The position numbers and the translations under genes were made by a program. Below the pieces are notes generated by a model. It saw only the letters and a list, made by a program, of their open reading frames with translations. It was not told the DNA's origin and ran no database searches. DNA of 64,000 bases, from contig NC_068972.1 of the NCBI RefSeq assembly GCF_016808095.1, forward strand, positions 22,560,289 through 22,624,288. Direction: 5' to 3'. The DNA is from Vigna angularis (taxonomy: Eukaryota > Streptophyta > Magnoliopsida > Fabales > Fabaceae). Below, in pieces: positions 1 through 8,862 of the stretch (within the stretch, counting starts at the first letter, position 1; each line of letters begins with the position of its first letter).

Positions 1-55
1 AATGTAACGAGAATGTGGAAAGAATCTATTCAAGAATTTATCTTCTACATCACTC
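1..55 (-). pseudogene. Ty3/gypsy gag fragment, distal side of a copia insertion
   Basis: Read on the minus strand this continues, in the same frame, the gag reading frame interrupted at 11766. After the duplicated target site the codons give DVEDKFLNRFFPHSRYI, the usual gag continuation in Athila/Tat-type plant gypsy elements (retrotrans_gag family; nucleocapsid/capsid precursor). The fragment runs off the window edge, so the rest of that gypsy element lies to the left. Orientation and frame are seen directly; the family is inferred from the motif and the tRNA-Asp primer site at 12381-12398. Confidence 0.8.
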
Positions 56-633
56 TGTCAGAGCGGCTGCAGCGGAATGGTTAGCGTAGGATAACAAACC
101 AAGAGGGGGGGTGAATTGGTTCTTACTAAAATCGTGTGCCTTAAAAATTTCTACTCAATTAAACTTACTTAGCAAATAATAAAGACAATAAAATAGAGTA
201 AGGTTGAGAGAAATTTGCACAGTTGATTTTATCCTGGTTCGGATCTTACCAATCCTACGTCCAGTCGCTTATCTCAAAAACAAGATAAACACTTCACTAA
301 TCACAAAACTATTACAAACTACAATCACACAGATACAATTTGTAAAAGTTTAGAAAACACCTCTCTTGAAGCCACAAGAGATGAAACAACACCTCCTTTG
401 AATCTTCACAAAGGATGAAACACTTCCTCCGAATACTTCACGAAGGATGAATTCCTCTTCCAAACACTTCCTTAGATGCACCAAGGATGAACCAGCTATT
501 CCTCTATCACCGTAGCAGTATTTCACCAACTCTACAGACAGAGTTTCCTTAGCTGAGCAAGAGTACACAATTCTCAAGAGTTTCAGAGTATTTGAGCACA
601 AGGGAAGAGTTATCTTGAGAGAAAATGAGAGTC

Positions 634-641
634 TATTTATA
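634..641 (-). promoter_or_regulatory. TATA box of the SIRE-like LTR
   Basis: On the minus strand the sequence reads CTATAAATAG, a canonical plant TATA box, followed by CT-rich sequence expected at a transcription start. It lies 53 bp downstream of the last AATCGATT motif. The copy in the 5' LTR (about 11176-11183) would drive the genomic transcript. Confidence 0.75.
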
Positions 642-693
642 GACTCATCCAAAGTCTCTTCCATTCTTCGAAAATGAGCCATCTGACTGTTTT

Positions 694-1017
694 AATCGAT
701 TAAATCAAGTATTAATCGATTAAACTAAGTATAACGGCTAGTTTTTCAAATATGAAACCTCTAACGGCTAGTGTTAATCGATTATTCTCAGGTTTAATCG
801 ATTAACTAATCGATTAATTTAGGCTTTAATCGATTATTCCAGTGTAACGGCTAGTCTTCAACTCTGGAACCTCCAACGGACTGTTTTAATCGATTAATCT
901 CAGGATTAATCGATTATGGAATCGATTAATCCAAGCTTTAATCGATTAATCCAGAGGCAATTTTGGTTTTCATTTGTCAGCCTCGTTTTAATCGATTAAG
1001 ACCCTTTTTAATCGATT
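694..1017 (-). promoter_or_regulatory. Array of 12 AATCGATT palindromes in the LTR U3
   Basis: The 8-mer AATCGATT, usually within TTAATCGATTAA, begins at 694, 714, 776, 796, 808, 828, 888, 908, 920, 940, 990 and 1010. One 8-mer is expected about once per 65 kb by chance. Three AACGGCTAG repeats are interspersed. The array lies immediately upstream of the TATA box in transcription direction, so an enhancer of several identical binding sites is the simplest reading. The binding factor is not known to me. Confidence 0.8.
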
Positions 1018-1223
1018 AATACAGTGCACTTTGGACTCTGGTTTTTGATTATATGGTATGAAATTACATGGAATCAAAAACACTCAAATGTCTAAGTCCT
1101 AGACACTAAATTATAATTATTACAAAAGCTTTTCCATAGCAATACAAGTCTTCCTAACATCTTGATTTCTTCTTGACTTGATTTGGACATCATCAAAACT
1201 TCATCTTCATCATTTTGCTAACA

Positions 1224-1246
1224 ATCTCCCCCTTTTTGATGATGAT
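1224..1246 (-). other. Polypurine tract of the SIRE-like element
   Basis: Directly abutting the 3' LTR, the minus strand reads CATCATCAAAAAGGGGGAGA, the plus-strand DNA primer for reverse transcription. More CCCCC/GGGGG clusters follow at about 1350-1425, which is common in this lineage. Confidence 0.8.
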
Positions 1247-1527
1247 CAAAAACTCCTTGATTTAAAGCTTTTGGAATAACCTGTATTTAAAGCACAACTT
1301 ATGGAAGAAAGAGTGCATTAGTGAGAAAACACTAATAAGCAATTATTTTCTCCCCCTTTTTGATCATAATTAAAAAGTTGTGTTTAAGTTTCTCCCCCTA
1401 AATTTATTAGGACTTATACTCCCCCTTAATAAAAGCAGATATGCATAAAAATATTAAGGAAAAACATACATTTTATTGAATTTAAAGAGACAAGCATACA
1501 ATTGTAAAGATAACTAAGAAATAAGAT

Positions 1528-1930
1528 CTAGAACTCATCACTTTCGTCACTATTAAAGTGGCGCTCTATTCCTGAAATCCTATTGTCTAGATTTTTTAGA
1601 TGAGTACATATTTCGTCATGACGAGTGTTTTGAAGGCGAGCCATCTCAGTAATTTGTCTAGAGAGACTCTCTAGACTATAATCCTCATGGATTTGAGAGG
1701 GCCCAGCAACATTTGTAGGGTCAGGCATGGGAATATTTGCATCATCGTCTTCACTTGCTTGCTCACCAATGGCATCCTCAGGGTGAATGTAGGAGAGTCC
1801 TTGTTGGATAAAGCCCATTTGCCTCAGGGAATTTTCTCCAATCTTATGACCCGGTAGGACATGCTCAAAATGTTCATTTGAGATATCTACTCCTTTGTAT
1901 TCACAAATTTTGGAGACAAGGAGAGGATAT
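1528..1930 (-). pseudogene. Extra post-pol ORF, C-terminal part
   Basis: The open frame continues the extra ORF beyond the inserted segment 1934-4628. It begins with QYPLLVSKICEYKGVD, the continuation of the globular domain, and runs through a Gly/Asp/Glu-rich linker. A heptad-like coiled coil follows (around SLSRQITEMARLQNTRHDE), and the protein ends in an acidic tail (FNSDESDEF). The homologous ORF of the second SIRE-like element also ends in a short coiled coil and acidic tail (20604-20740), so the architecture is conserved. Function is unknown; SIRE literature calls this position env-like, but I see no membrane segment in this part. Confidence 0.7.
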
Positions 1931-1933
1931 TGA

Positions 1934-4628
1934 TACGACTGTCGCGGTCATACAAATTTGATACAGATAAAGAATGTAGTATAAACTAGGAGCTGACTCC
2001 TAGGTCGTCTCTCAAGGACCAAATTAGGTTCAGTCTCAGATTTTTTTTTACACGAAGAGGGGGGTGGTTTTTGTGGAATTTTGGTTGCGGAAAATAAAAT
2101 AAATTAAAAACAACTAAAAAATAAAACTGAATTTAAAAATGTTGAAATAAATTTAACCACGGTAAAAACTAAACGGTAAAGGACGGTAAAAGTGAAAAAC
2201 GAAAAATTCAGCAGTGTTTGAAATTAAAATGCTGGAACAATAAACATGCAGAAAACATAACAGCAGTGTAAATTAAATTTACCCAAAGCAACAGTGAAAA
2301 TGAATAGTAAAAATGACGTTGAAAATAAACTGAACGATAAATTTAATAGATAAAAACATTTAACTGAAAATGGAATTTATCACAAATTGAACACTTAAAT
2401 TAAAATTCTGGACAGCACAGGTAAAAATGAAACGAGCAAAAGTGACTCATTCAGAAATGAAAACTTGGCTTGACACTATTGAAATTAAATTACAGAGAGC
2501 TGTTGAAAGAGGAAGAGGCAGAGAGCCTCTTCCAGGGCCGTGACTATACCACACTACTACTAAACTACACTAAAATCTGATGCCTTCTTCTCTGCTTGCT
2601 GCATCCTTTTTATACCAAATTTCTCACCAACTCCCCTAGCATAGTCTCCTCCCGTGACTTCCTTCACTGATGTGCAAAAGAAATAGGTGGGTTCCACTTC
2701 CAACTTCTTGCTAAACCGGGAACCTTGTTTCTCCCTTGATAGTTGCAGCTGTTGTTGTGTTCAAGCTGGACGATGCTTCTTGGGTGGTGGTGCTGCTGTA
2801 TTCTCTCCAGGCACACACCTAAAGCCCATCATCACTCCTCGTTCTTGGTTGGCAGTTTGGACGTTTCTTTCTCCCAACTGCTGGCTCCAACTTCATTCTT
2901 CATGTTGTCTTTTCTTCTAGAGCGTGACAGCAGCTTTGAGGCATTTCTTCCAGCTCGTGGTGCTTCCTTCCAAGCTTGAACCAATGGAGAAAAGTGAATA
3001 TATCTTCTCGGTGGTGGCTACTACTCAAGGGCCGAGACTTCTTCTCCTCCAAGTGTGCTGCACCGTGAAGGTGGCTGTGTGATGATGGTGTTGGTGGTGC
3101 TGCCTTTGTCCAGCTCTACTCTTCCATGAAGTGAATGAATCCTCCTTTCTTACGTGAGCTGCAGCCAGAAAATGGAGAAAGCCGTGAGGTGCCTTCTTCT
3201 TCAAGGCCGTGAGCTTCCACCAGCTTTGAATTGTTTCTCCTCTCTTCTCCCTTGGTGGCTGCTCCAAGTTGTCGTGAAGACTCCTCTCCAGCCGTGAGCT
3301 CTGCTTGGTGTGAAGACCGTCTTCTGCTGCATGCCAACTACTGGACTTGGAGATGGCTGGACGGTGCAGCTGGATTTGGGTTGCTTCTTCTTTGCTTGTA
3401 GCTGCTGGAAATGGCTGGATGTTACTCCCAATTGCTCCCTTACGTGCTAATCTCCAATGGTCTTCATTTTTTTACAAGCCATAAACATTAAAGAGCGTGA
3501 GTGGTGGACCATGTGCTAGCCAAAAACAAAATGGAGAAAACCATTCAGATTTTTCCATGTGGGCCGTGTGTACCATTTCTCTTGAATAAAATTTTGCATT
3601 TCATTTCATGTTACAGCTCTCTGGCCGTGACTTCTCAATGTGGTCCCCTTCATCTTTTCCATCCAACACATTCTTTTAGACTAAAAATATGAATGGTTAT
3701 GTGCTTTCAAATGTGATGTGGCCCTTGTGTCTTATACAAAGCCAAAATACAATTTAAAAGGAATGCATGTGGGCCGTGACACCACTTCATATTTCTATTG
3801 GATATAAGTGTTTCTTCAACAAAAGCGTCCGCTTCATTAATGTGTGAAAGACGCCTTTATCCTTAGTGGCAGCTGTATGGGGCTTGCATCCAAATGAAAT
3901 CAACACATTTTCAAAGTAATGTAACCAGTTACAAACTCTAACGTGCTACTGCTCCTGGCCGTGAGAGCACTTGTCTTTCTTCCATTTCAATTCATTTACT
4001 TCTCAAAGAAAATTCCAAGCAATGGCCGTGTGATGTGTATGTGGGTTGCAAGCTTTGCTTAGAATAAATCAATGCAAAATCCATTGAGCTCTCCTTCTTG
4101 TGAACACTCTGTGGAGAGTCTTAGCACTGTCCAATGATCAATTCCAGCCACCACAAGTACTAAACATCAAGCAAACATTTTAGAACACTCAAAACAGTAA
4201 TTACTGGACTGACATAGGAGAGAAAAAACAATACTGGGAACAGCACAAAACGAATTTTAACAAACGAAAAGCTATACGTGAAAATAGACATCTAGACGAA
4301 ACTATGAAAAAAAATTGCATGGAAAAAGGATAAGAATTGAACTCAAACGAGGACAAACAAGTTGACACAAAATTCACGCAGCAACCAGCGAAAACTGAAA
4401 TGGCTGAAATACATTGGGCTCAATTGCCAATTCTCATTTAACCTTCAAATGTCCCAAATTGTATCTCCAAATTTTCCTTGTAAAATAATTATCTCAGATA
4501 ATTCAAATTAGTTAAAATAAGAATTTCCGATCAAATTTAGCACAATTAGGAAAAATAGGATAATATTGTACATTCAAGCACAATTCCATGATTAAATTCG
4601 GTACAATAAACAAAGTGAAATCAATAAA
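1934..4628 (-). mobile_element. Inserted element, probably a gypsy solo LTR
   Basis: A 2.7 kb segment flanked by the 7 bp direct repeat ATATTGA (1927-1933 and 4629-4635). Removing it rejoins the extra ORF exactly in frame. No protein domain is visible; short open frames inside do not resemble anything. The edge at 1934-2030 resembles the end of Athila/Tat-type LTRs as I remember them, which suggests a minus-strand solo LTR. The ends do not give a clean TG...CA, so true target duplication length (4-7 bp) and class are unsettled. The motif GGCCGTGA recurs throughout. Confidence 0.6.
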
Positions 4629-5345
4629 ATATTGACTCATCAGATATGGAAGAGGTGCAAGATCTGACCTTTTGGCTTTGAGCATGATTGTTTGAATCAG
4701 GTGAGGCCAGTTGAGTGGAATGCTCTGAGTAATTGCATGCATAACAATGAGATCAGTTTCAGAACACTGTGCATGATTTGACCCTTTAGGGCACAAAAGC
4801 CACACAAGAATGTAATGCAAAAGGCGTTCTTCCATTTTGAGGCCACCAGCAAGAAAGAGGCGATTGTTACGTTGTCTAGGATTTCGGAGAAATGATTGAT
4901 ACACCATGAATTTGTTGAAGTGAGGAAAGTCATTTGGAATGTTTTGAGAATTTGCAAGAACAGGGACCTTGGCCACATTTGTCCAAATCTCATTGTCCAA
5001 GACAATGTCTACACCTTTGACCCTTGTTCGAAAAACCCCATCACTAACCTTTAAGTTAAAATAAAATATGCGAACAAGATCGGGATAGAACTTCCCTCGG
5101 AGTTCCAAGAGATGTTGGACTCCTTGTTCAATGATGAGATTTGGAAAGGAGAAGTTGTAGTATGTGTACCATGAGAGATCAATGAATTTTTGTTTAATGA
5201 GCTTCCTTTCCTTCCAAAATGTGGAGAATGAATGATGATCTTGCTCATCGGAGAGCCACCCGTCTATGGTAGCATCTCTTCTGCGAAGATTATTTTCCGA
5301 AACTTCACTTGTTCTTCGTCTTCTTCTTCTGGAAGGTTCAGCCAT
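4629..5345 (-). pseudogene. Extra post-pol ORF (env position), N-terminal part
   Basis: From ATG at 5345 the protein starts MAEPSRRRRRRTSEVS, basic, then a globular region (WKERKLIKQKFIDL, RVKGVDIVLDNEIW, FNKFMVYQSFLRNPRQR, MEERLLHYILVWLLCP). This resembles the plant family named 'putative plant transposon protein' (PF20167, from memory), and the same fold-family ORF is at 20604-21754. An upstream in-frame ATG at 5474 would add 43 residues with a hydrophobic stretch (LSLHLLLSLFL). I prefer 5345 because the region 5346-5510 looks like a promoter and CT-rich leader. The frame is cut at 4629 by the insertion and then reads into it until 4512. Biochemical role unknown. Confidence 0.7.
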
Positions 5346-5446
5346 TTCAATGGGTGAAAGCAAAGATTTTGATGAAAGAAAAAGAGAAAGCAAGAGGTGA
5401 AGGCTCAAAAAGTGGTTCAAGAATGGAGAGTGGAGACCAAGGGAGG

Positions 5447-5664
5447 TATAAATAGGCTTAATAAGGCTTCCCAACGTTCAGAATTTGAAATTTTGACCGT
5501 TTTATAGCTGTTGGCAACGGTTAGAAACGGTAACAATTTTAAAAAAACAGTCTGGAGCGGTTTTAATCGATTAAATGGGATTTTAATCGATTACGTAATC
5601 GATTAATACTTAGATTAATCGATTAATCCAGTCGTAAAAGGAAAAGTAACGCTTTTAATCGATT
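5447..5664 (-). promoter_or_regulatory. Internal promoter upstream of the extra ORF
   Basis: Five AATCGATT motifs start at 5565, 5585, 5597, 5617 and 5657. On the minus strand they are followed by AACGG elements, a canonical CTATAAAA (5500-5506) and a second TATA-like TATTTATA (5447-5454). A CT-rich leader then leads to ATG 5345. The last motif lies 59 bp from the TATA box, against 53 bp in the LTR promoter. The layout copies the LTR promoter on a small scale. Transcription from here is inference. Confidence 0.6.
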
Positions 5665-5762
5665 TACACATAGATTAAACTTGTTTAAGCAACGAAAAAT
5701 GCAATATTAAGTCCAATAATACCTATTTTTCTATTTCCAATATCCCTAACTCCCTTCTAAGC

Positions 5763-7520
5763 TCAAAAAATCTTTCCTTTAGGCAATGCTTTGGTGAAAA
5801 TATCAGCTAATTGATGTTGGGTATCAATATATTCTATTTCACAATCTCCTTTTTGCACATGATCTCTAAGAAAGTGATGCCTAATCTCAATGTGCTTGGT
5901 TCTAGAGTGCATTATGGGATTCTTTGTAAGATTTATTGCACTTGTATTATCACACTTAAGTGGAATATGATCTAAGTGAATGTCATAATCCTCTAATTGC
6001 TGTTTCATCCATAAGATTTGCGCACAACAATTTCCCGCAGCAATATATTCAGCCTCAGTGGTAGATAAGGCTACACAGGCTTGTTTCTTAGAATGCCAAG
6101 AAACTAAGGAACTACCTAGAAGATGACATGTTCCACTAGTGCTTTTTCTATCTATCTTACAACCTCCATAATCAGCATCTGAAAATCCTACAAGACTAGG
6201 TTCCGTTCCAGATGGATACCATAAACCAAAGGATGCAGTTCCCTTAAGATATTTCAATATTCTTTTAGCTGCAGTAAGGTGAGATTCTTTAGGACTAGAT
6301 TGATACCTGGCACACACACAAACACTTTGCATAATATCTGGTCTACTAGCAGTGAGGTATAACAAAGAACCTATCATACATCTATATTTAGTTTGATTTA
6401 CCTCTTTACCTGACTCATCTTTGTCAAGATAGCAAGAGGTTCCCATAGGTGTAGATGCTTCCTTTGCATTGTCCATTTCAAACTTCTTAAGAATTTCTCT
6501 ACAATACTTAGTTTGAGAAATGAACGTACCTTCTTTCGTTTGCTTAATTTGAAGACCAAGGAAGAATGTTAATTCTCCCATCATAGACATTTCAAATTCA
6601 CCCTGCATAGTCTTAGCAAATTCCTCACAAAGAGATTTATTAGTTGATCCAAAAATAATATCATCAACATATACTTGAATAATCAAAATATGTTTTCCGA
6701 CTCTTTTAATAAACAAAGTGGAATCAACTTTTCCTCTATTAAAGTCATTTTCTAAAAGAAAATTGCTAAGTCTTTCATACCAAGATCTAGGTGCTTGTTT
6801 TAAACCATAAAGTGCTTTCTTTAATTTATAGATGTGATTTGGAAATTTAAAATCTTCAAAACCGGGTGGTTGTTCAACATACACATCTTCTTTTATAAAA
6901 CCATTTAGAAATGCACTTTTAACATCCATTTGAAATAATTTAAATTTCATTATAGATGCATAAGCAAGAAGTAGGCGTATTGCCTCTAACCTGGCAACTG
7001 GAGCATATGTCTCATCATAATCTATACCTTCTTCTTGACTATATCCTTGAGCCACAAGCCTAGCTTTATTCTTGGTGATGTTTCCATCTTCATCCAGTTT
7101 GTTTCTAAATACCCATTTTGTTCCAATTACTTGATGAGTATCTTCTCTAGGAATCAATTCCCAAACTTGATTTCTTTCAAACTGGTTGAGTTCTTCTTGC
7201 ATTGTTATACACCATTGTTCATCTTGAAGAGCTTCCTTAATGTTCTTAGGTTCAATCTGCGACATAAAAGCTACATTCATACAAAAATTAACTAAATTTC
7301 TTCTAGTGTTTACCCCTTTTGATATGTCGCCAATGATGTTGTCCAATGATAATCCTCTAGGTTGTTGCCATATTTTGTTTAGATCTTCATCATCTTGAGG
7401 ATTATTCATTTTCTCTTCATTTGTTGTCTTTTGCAAGTCTTCATTTTCACCTGCATCTGATTCATCTGACTCAAGAGGTTTTACCTCAAGGTCCACAATT
7501 TCATCAAAGACAACATGCAC
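5763..7520 (-). CDS. Copia pol: reverse transcriptase and RNase H
   Basis: A 585-residue open frame that copies genomic RNA to DNA. The RVT_2 domain spans roughly residues 100-345, with the entry motif [24 protein letters not shown] and the catalytic YVDD at 284-287. RNase H covers about 444-575, with acidic residues in [18 protein letters not shown] and KCDNTSAI, and the classic copia end [11 protein letters not shown]. All catalytic motifs look intact. The frame is open at its upstream end (first codon GTG) because it is the downstream part of pol, separated from protease-integrase by a one-base frame change in an A7 run at 7642-7648. Confidence 0.93.
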   Translation of the reverse strand: MHVVFDEIVDLEVKPLESDESDAGENEDLQKTTNEEKMNNPQDDEDLNKIWQQPRGLSLDNIIGDISKGVNTRRNLVNFCMNVAFMSQIEPKNIKEALQDEQWCITMQEELNQFERNQVWELIPREDTHQVIGTKWVFRNKLDEDGNITKNKARLVAQGYSQEEGIDYDETYAPVARLEAIRLLLAYASIMKFKLFQMDVKSAFLNGFIKEDVYVEQPPGFEDFKFPNHIYKLKKALYGLKQAPRSWYERLSNFLLENDFNRGKVDSTLFIKRVGKHILIIQVYVDDIIFGSTNKSLCEEFAKTMQGEFEMSMMGELTFFLGLQIKQTKEGTFISQTKYCREILKKFEMDNAKEASTPMGTSCYLDKDESGKEVNQTKYRCMIGSLLYLTASRPDIMQSVCVCARYQSSPKESHLTAAKRILKYLKGTASFGLWYPSGTEPSLVGFSDADYGGCKIDRKSTSGTCHLLGSSLVSWHSKKQACVALSTTEAEYIAAGNCCAQILWMKQQLEDYDIHLDHIPLKCDNTSAINLTKNPIMHSRTKHIEIRHHFLRDHVQKGDCEIEYIDTQHQLADIFTKALPKGKIF

Positions 7521-7614
7521 AGATTCTTCTATTTCAAGTGTTTTCCGATTAAAAACTCTATAAGCTTTGCTAGTTAGAGAATATCCTAGAAAAATAGCTT
7601 CATCGGATTTGGAA

Positions 7615-8757
7615 TCAAATTTTCCTAAATTTTGTTTTCCATTTTTTTAAGACAAAACATTTGCATCCAAAAATTCTTAAATGTGAAACATTTGGTTTTC
7701 TACCTTTAAAAAGTTCATAAGGAGTACATTTCAAAATTGGCCTAATAAGCATTCTATTCAATACATAACAGGCAGTACTCACAGCATCAGCCCAAAATTG
7801 TTTAGGAACACTATATTCATTTAACATAGTTCTAGCAAGTTCCTCTAAGGATCTATTCTTTCTTTCTACAACTCCATTTTGTTGAGGAGTTCTAGGTGCA
7901 GAAAAATTATGAGAAATGCCATATTCTTCACAAAAAATTTCAAAAGATTCATTTTGAAATTCACCTCCATGGTCACTTCTAATAGCCTTTATTTTCAAGT
8001 CCTTTTCATTTTGAACTAAATTTGCAAACTTTTTAAATTCTTTGAAAGCTTCACTTTTAAGAGTAAGAAAGAAAGTCCAAGTATATCTTGAATAATCATC
8101 CACAATAACTAAAGCATAATAATTTCCTCCAAAACTTTTTATCCTAGAGGGACCAAATAAATCCATGTGCAAAAGTTCTAAGGGTTTTAAACTAGAAACA
8201 ACATTTTTCGAATGGAAAGATGATTTCACTTGTTTTCCCTTTTGACATGCATCACACAATTTATTTTTCACATATTTTAGTTTTGGTAGACCAATTACTA
8301 AGTCTTTAGAAATGAGTTTATTCAATTGTTGCATATGAATATGTGCAGCTCTTTTATGCCATAACCATGGATTTTCTTCTTTTACTACTAAACATGAAAT
8401 ATTCCTATTTGATGCATTTTCTAAATCAATCAAATAAATATTGTTATGCCTAATTCCTTTCAAAGCAATTTCAGAAGAATCATTTTTATAAATAGTGCAA
8501 GAATTTTGTTCGAAGGTTACCTTGAATCCTTTATCGCATAATTGACTAATGCTAATTAAGTTATGCTTTAATCCTTCCACATATAGCACGTCTTTGATCA
8601 TCAAGGTATCTTCACTTCCAATATCTCCAATTCCAAGGATTTTTCCTTTGTTGTTATCACCATAGGTGACAAAGCCTCGTTCCTTTTTCCGGAAGCTTGT
8701 AAATTTCTTTTTATCTCCGGTCATGTGTTTTGAACATCCACTGTCAAGACACCACAT
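7615..8757 (-). CDS. Copia pol: protease and integrase
   Basis: A 380-residue frame. The aspartic protease active site [11 protein letters not shown] is at the start (residues 4-14). Next come the pre-integrase zinc-binding segment (WHKRAAHIH ... CDACQKGKQ) and the integrase catalytic core. The core has D in [22 protein letters not shown] in IRSDHGGEF and E in [12 protein letters not shown], the D,D,E triad. The frame ends early at 7615 because the A run at 7642-7648 is one base longer than the frame needs. The protein therefore loses the integrase C-terminus and is unlinked from reverse transcriptase. An assembly or sequencing slip at the homopolymer is possible. Confidence 0.9.
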   Translation of the reverse strand: MWCLDSGCSKHMTGDKKKFTSFRKKERGFVTYGDNNKGKILGIGDIGSEDTLMIKDVLYVEGLKHNLISISQLCDKGFKVTFEQNSCTIYKNDSSEIALKGIRHNNIYLIDLENASNRNISCLVVKEENPWLWHKRAAHIHMQQLNKLISKDLVIGLPKLKYVKNKLCDACQKGKQVKSSFHSKNVVSSLKPLELLHMDLFGPSRIKSFGGNYYALVIVDDYSRYTWTFFLTLKSEAFKEFKKFANLVQNEKDLKIKAIRSDHGGEFQNESFEIFCEEYGISHNFSAPRTPQQNGVVERKNRSLEELARTMLNEYSVPKQFWADAVSTACYVLNRMLIRPILKCTPYELFKGRKPNVSHLRIFGCKCFVLKKWKTKFRKI

Positions 8758-8862
8758 ATACTTCCTTGGTTTTGATAATTCCTACAACATAAAAAGAACA
8801 AGCTATTTAGGTACCCAACTACTTTGTATGGGTCCTTTGGGTTAGATTTAAAAAGATTAAAA

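Larger units (their letters stand above)
56..1223 (-). repeat. 3' LTR of the SIRE-like copia element
   Basis: 1168 bp, same length as the copy at 10598-11765 and matching it at every place compared, including the position of all twelve AATCGATT motifs at a constant offset of 10542. It holds a minus-strand TATA box (634-641) and a motif array upstream of it. A 110-codon open frame at 350-682 recurs identically in the other LTR and is a by-product of LTR sequence, not a gene. Confidence 0.95.

Noticed and set aside
350..682. 110-codon frame, repeated at 10892-11224
   Set aside because: It is inside the LTR R/U5 region and recurs only because the LTR is duplicated; no motif.
694..1017. Regular short palindromes reminiscent of a CRISPR array
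   Set aside because: Repeat is only 8-12 bp, spacers vary from about 4 to 50 bp, no cas genes, plant genome, and the location is an LTR promoter.
2687..3692. Several 60-80 codon frames in the 2.7 kb insert
   Set aside because: Overlapping on both strands, Cys/Ser/His-rich low complexity, no family resemblance; likely LTR sequence.
5346..5474. N-terminal extension of the extra ORF with a hydrophobic stretch as evidence of an envelope signal peptide
   Set aside because: The region reads as TATA box and CT-rich leader, the homologous ORF has no such extension, and no other envelope hallmark (C-terminal membrane anchor, cleavage site) was seen.
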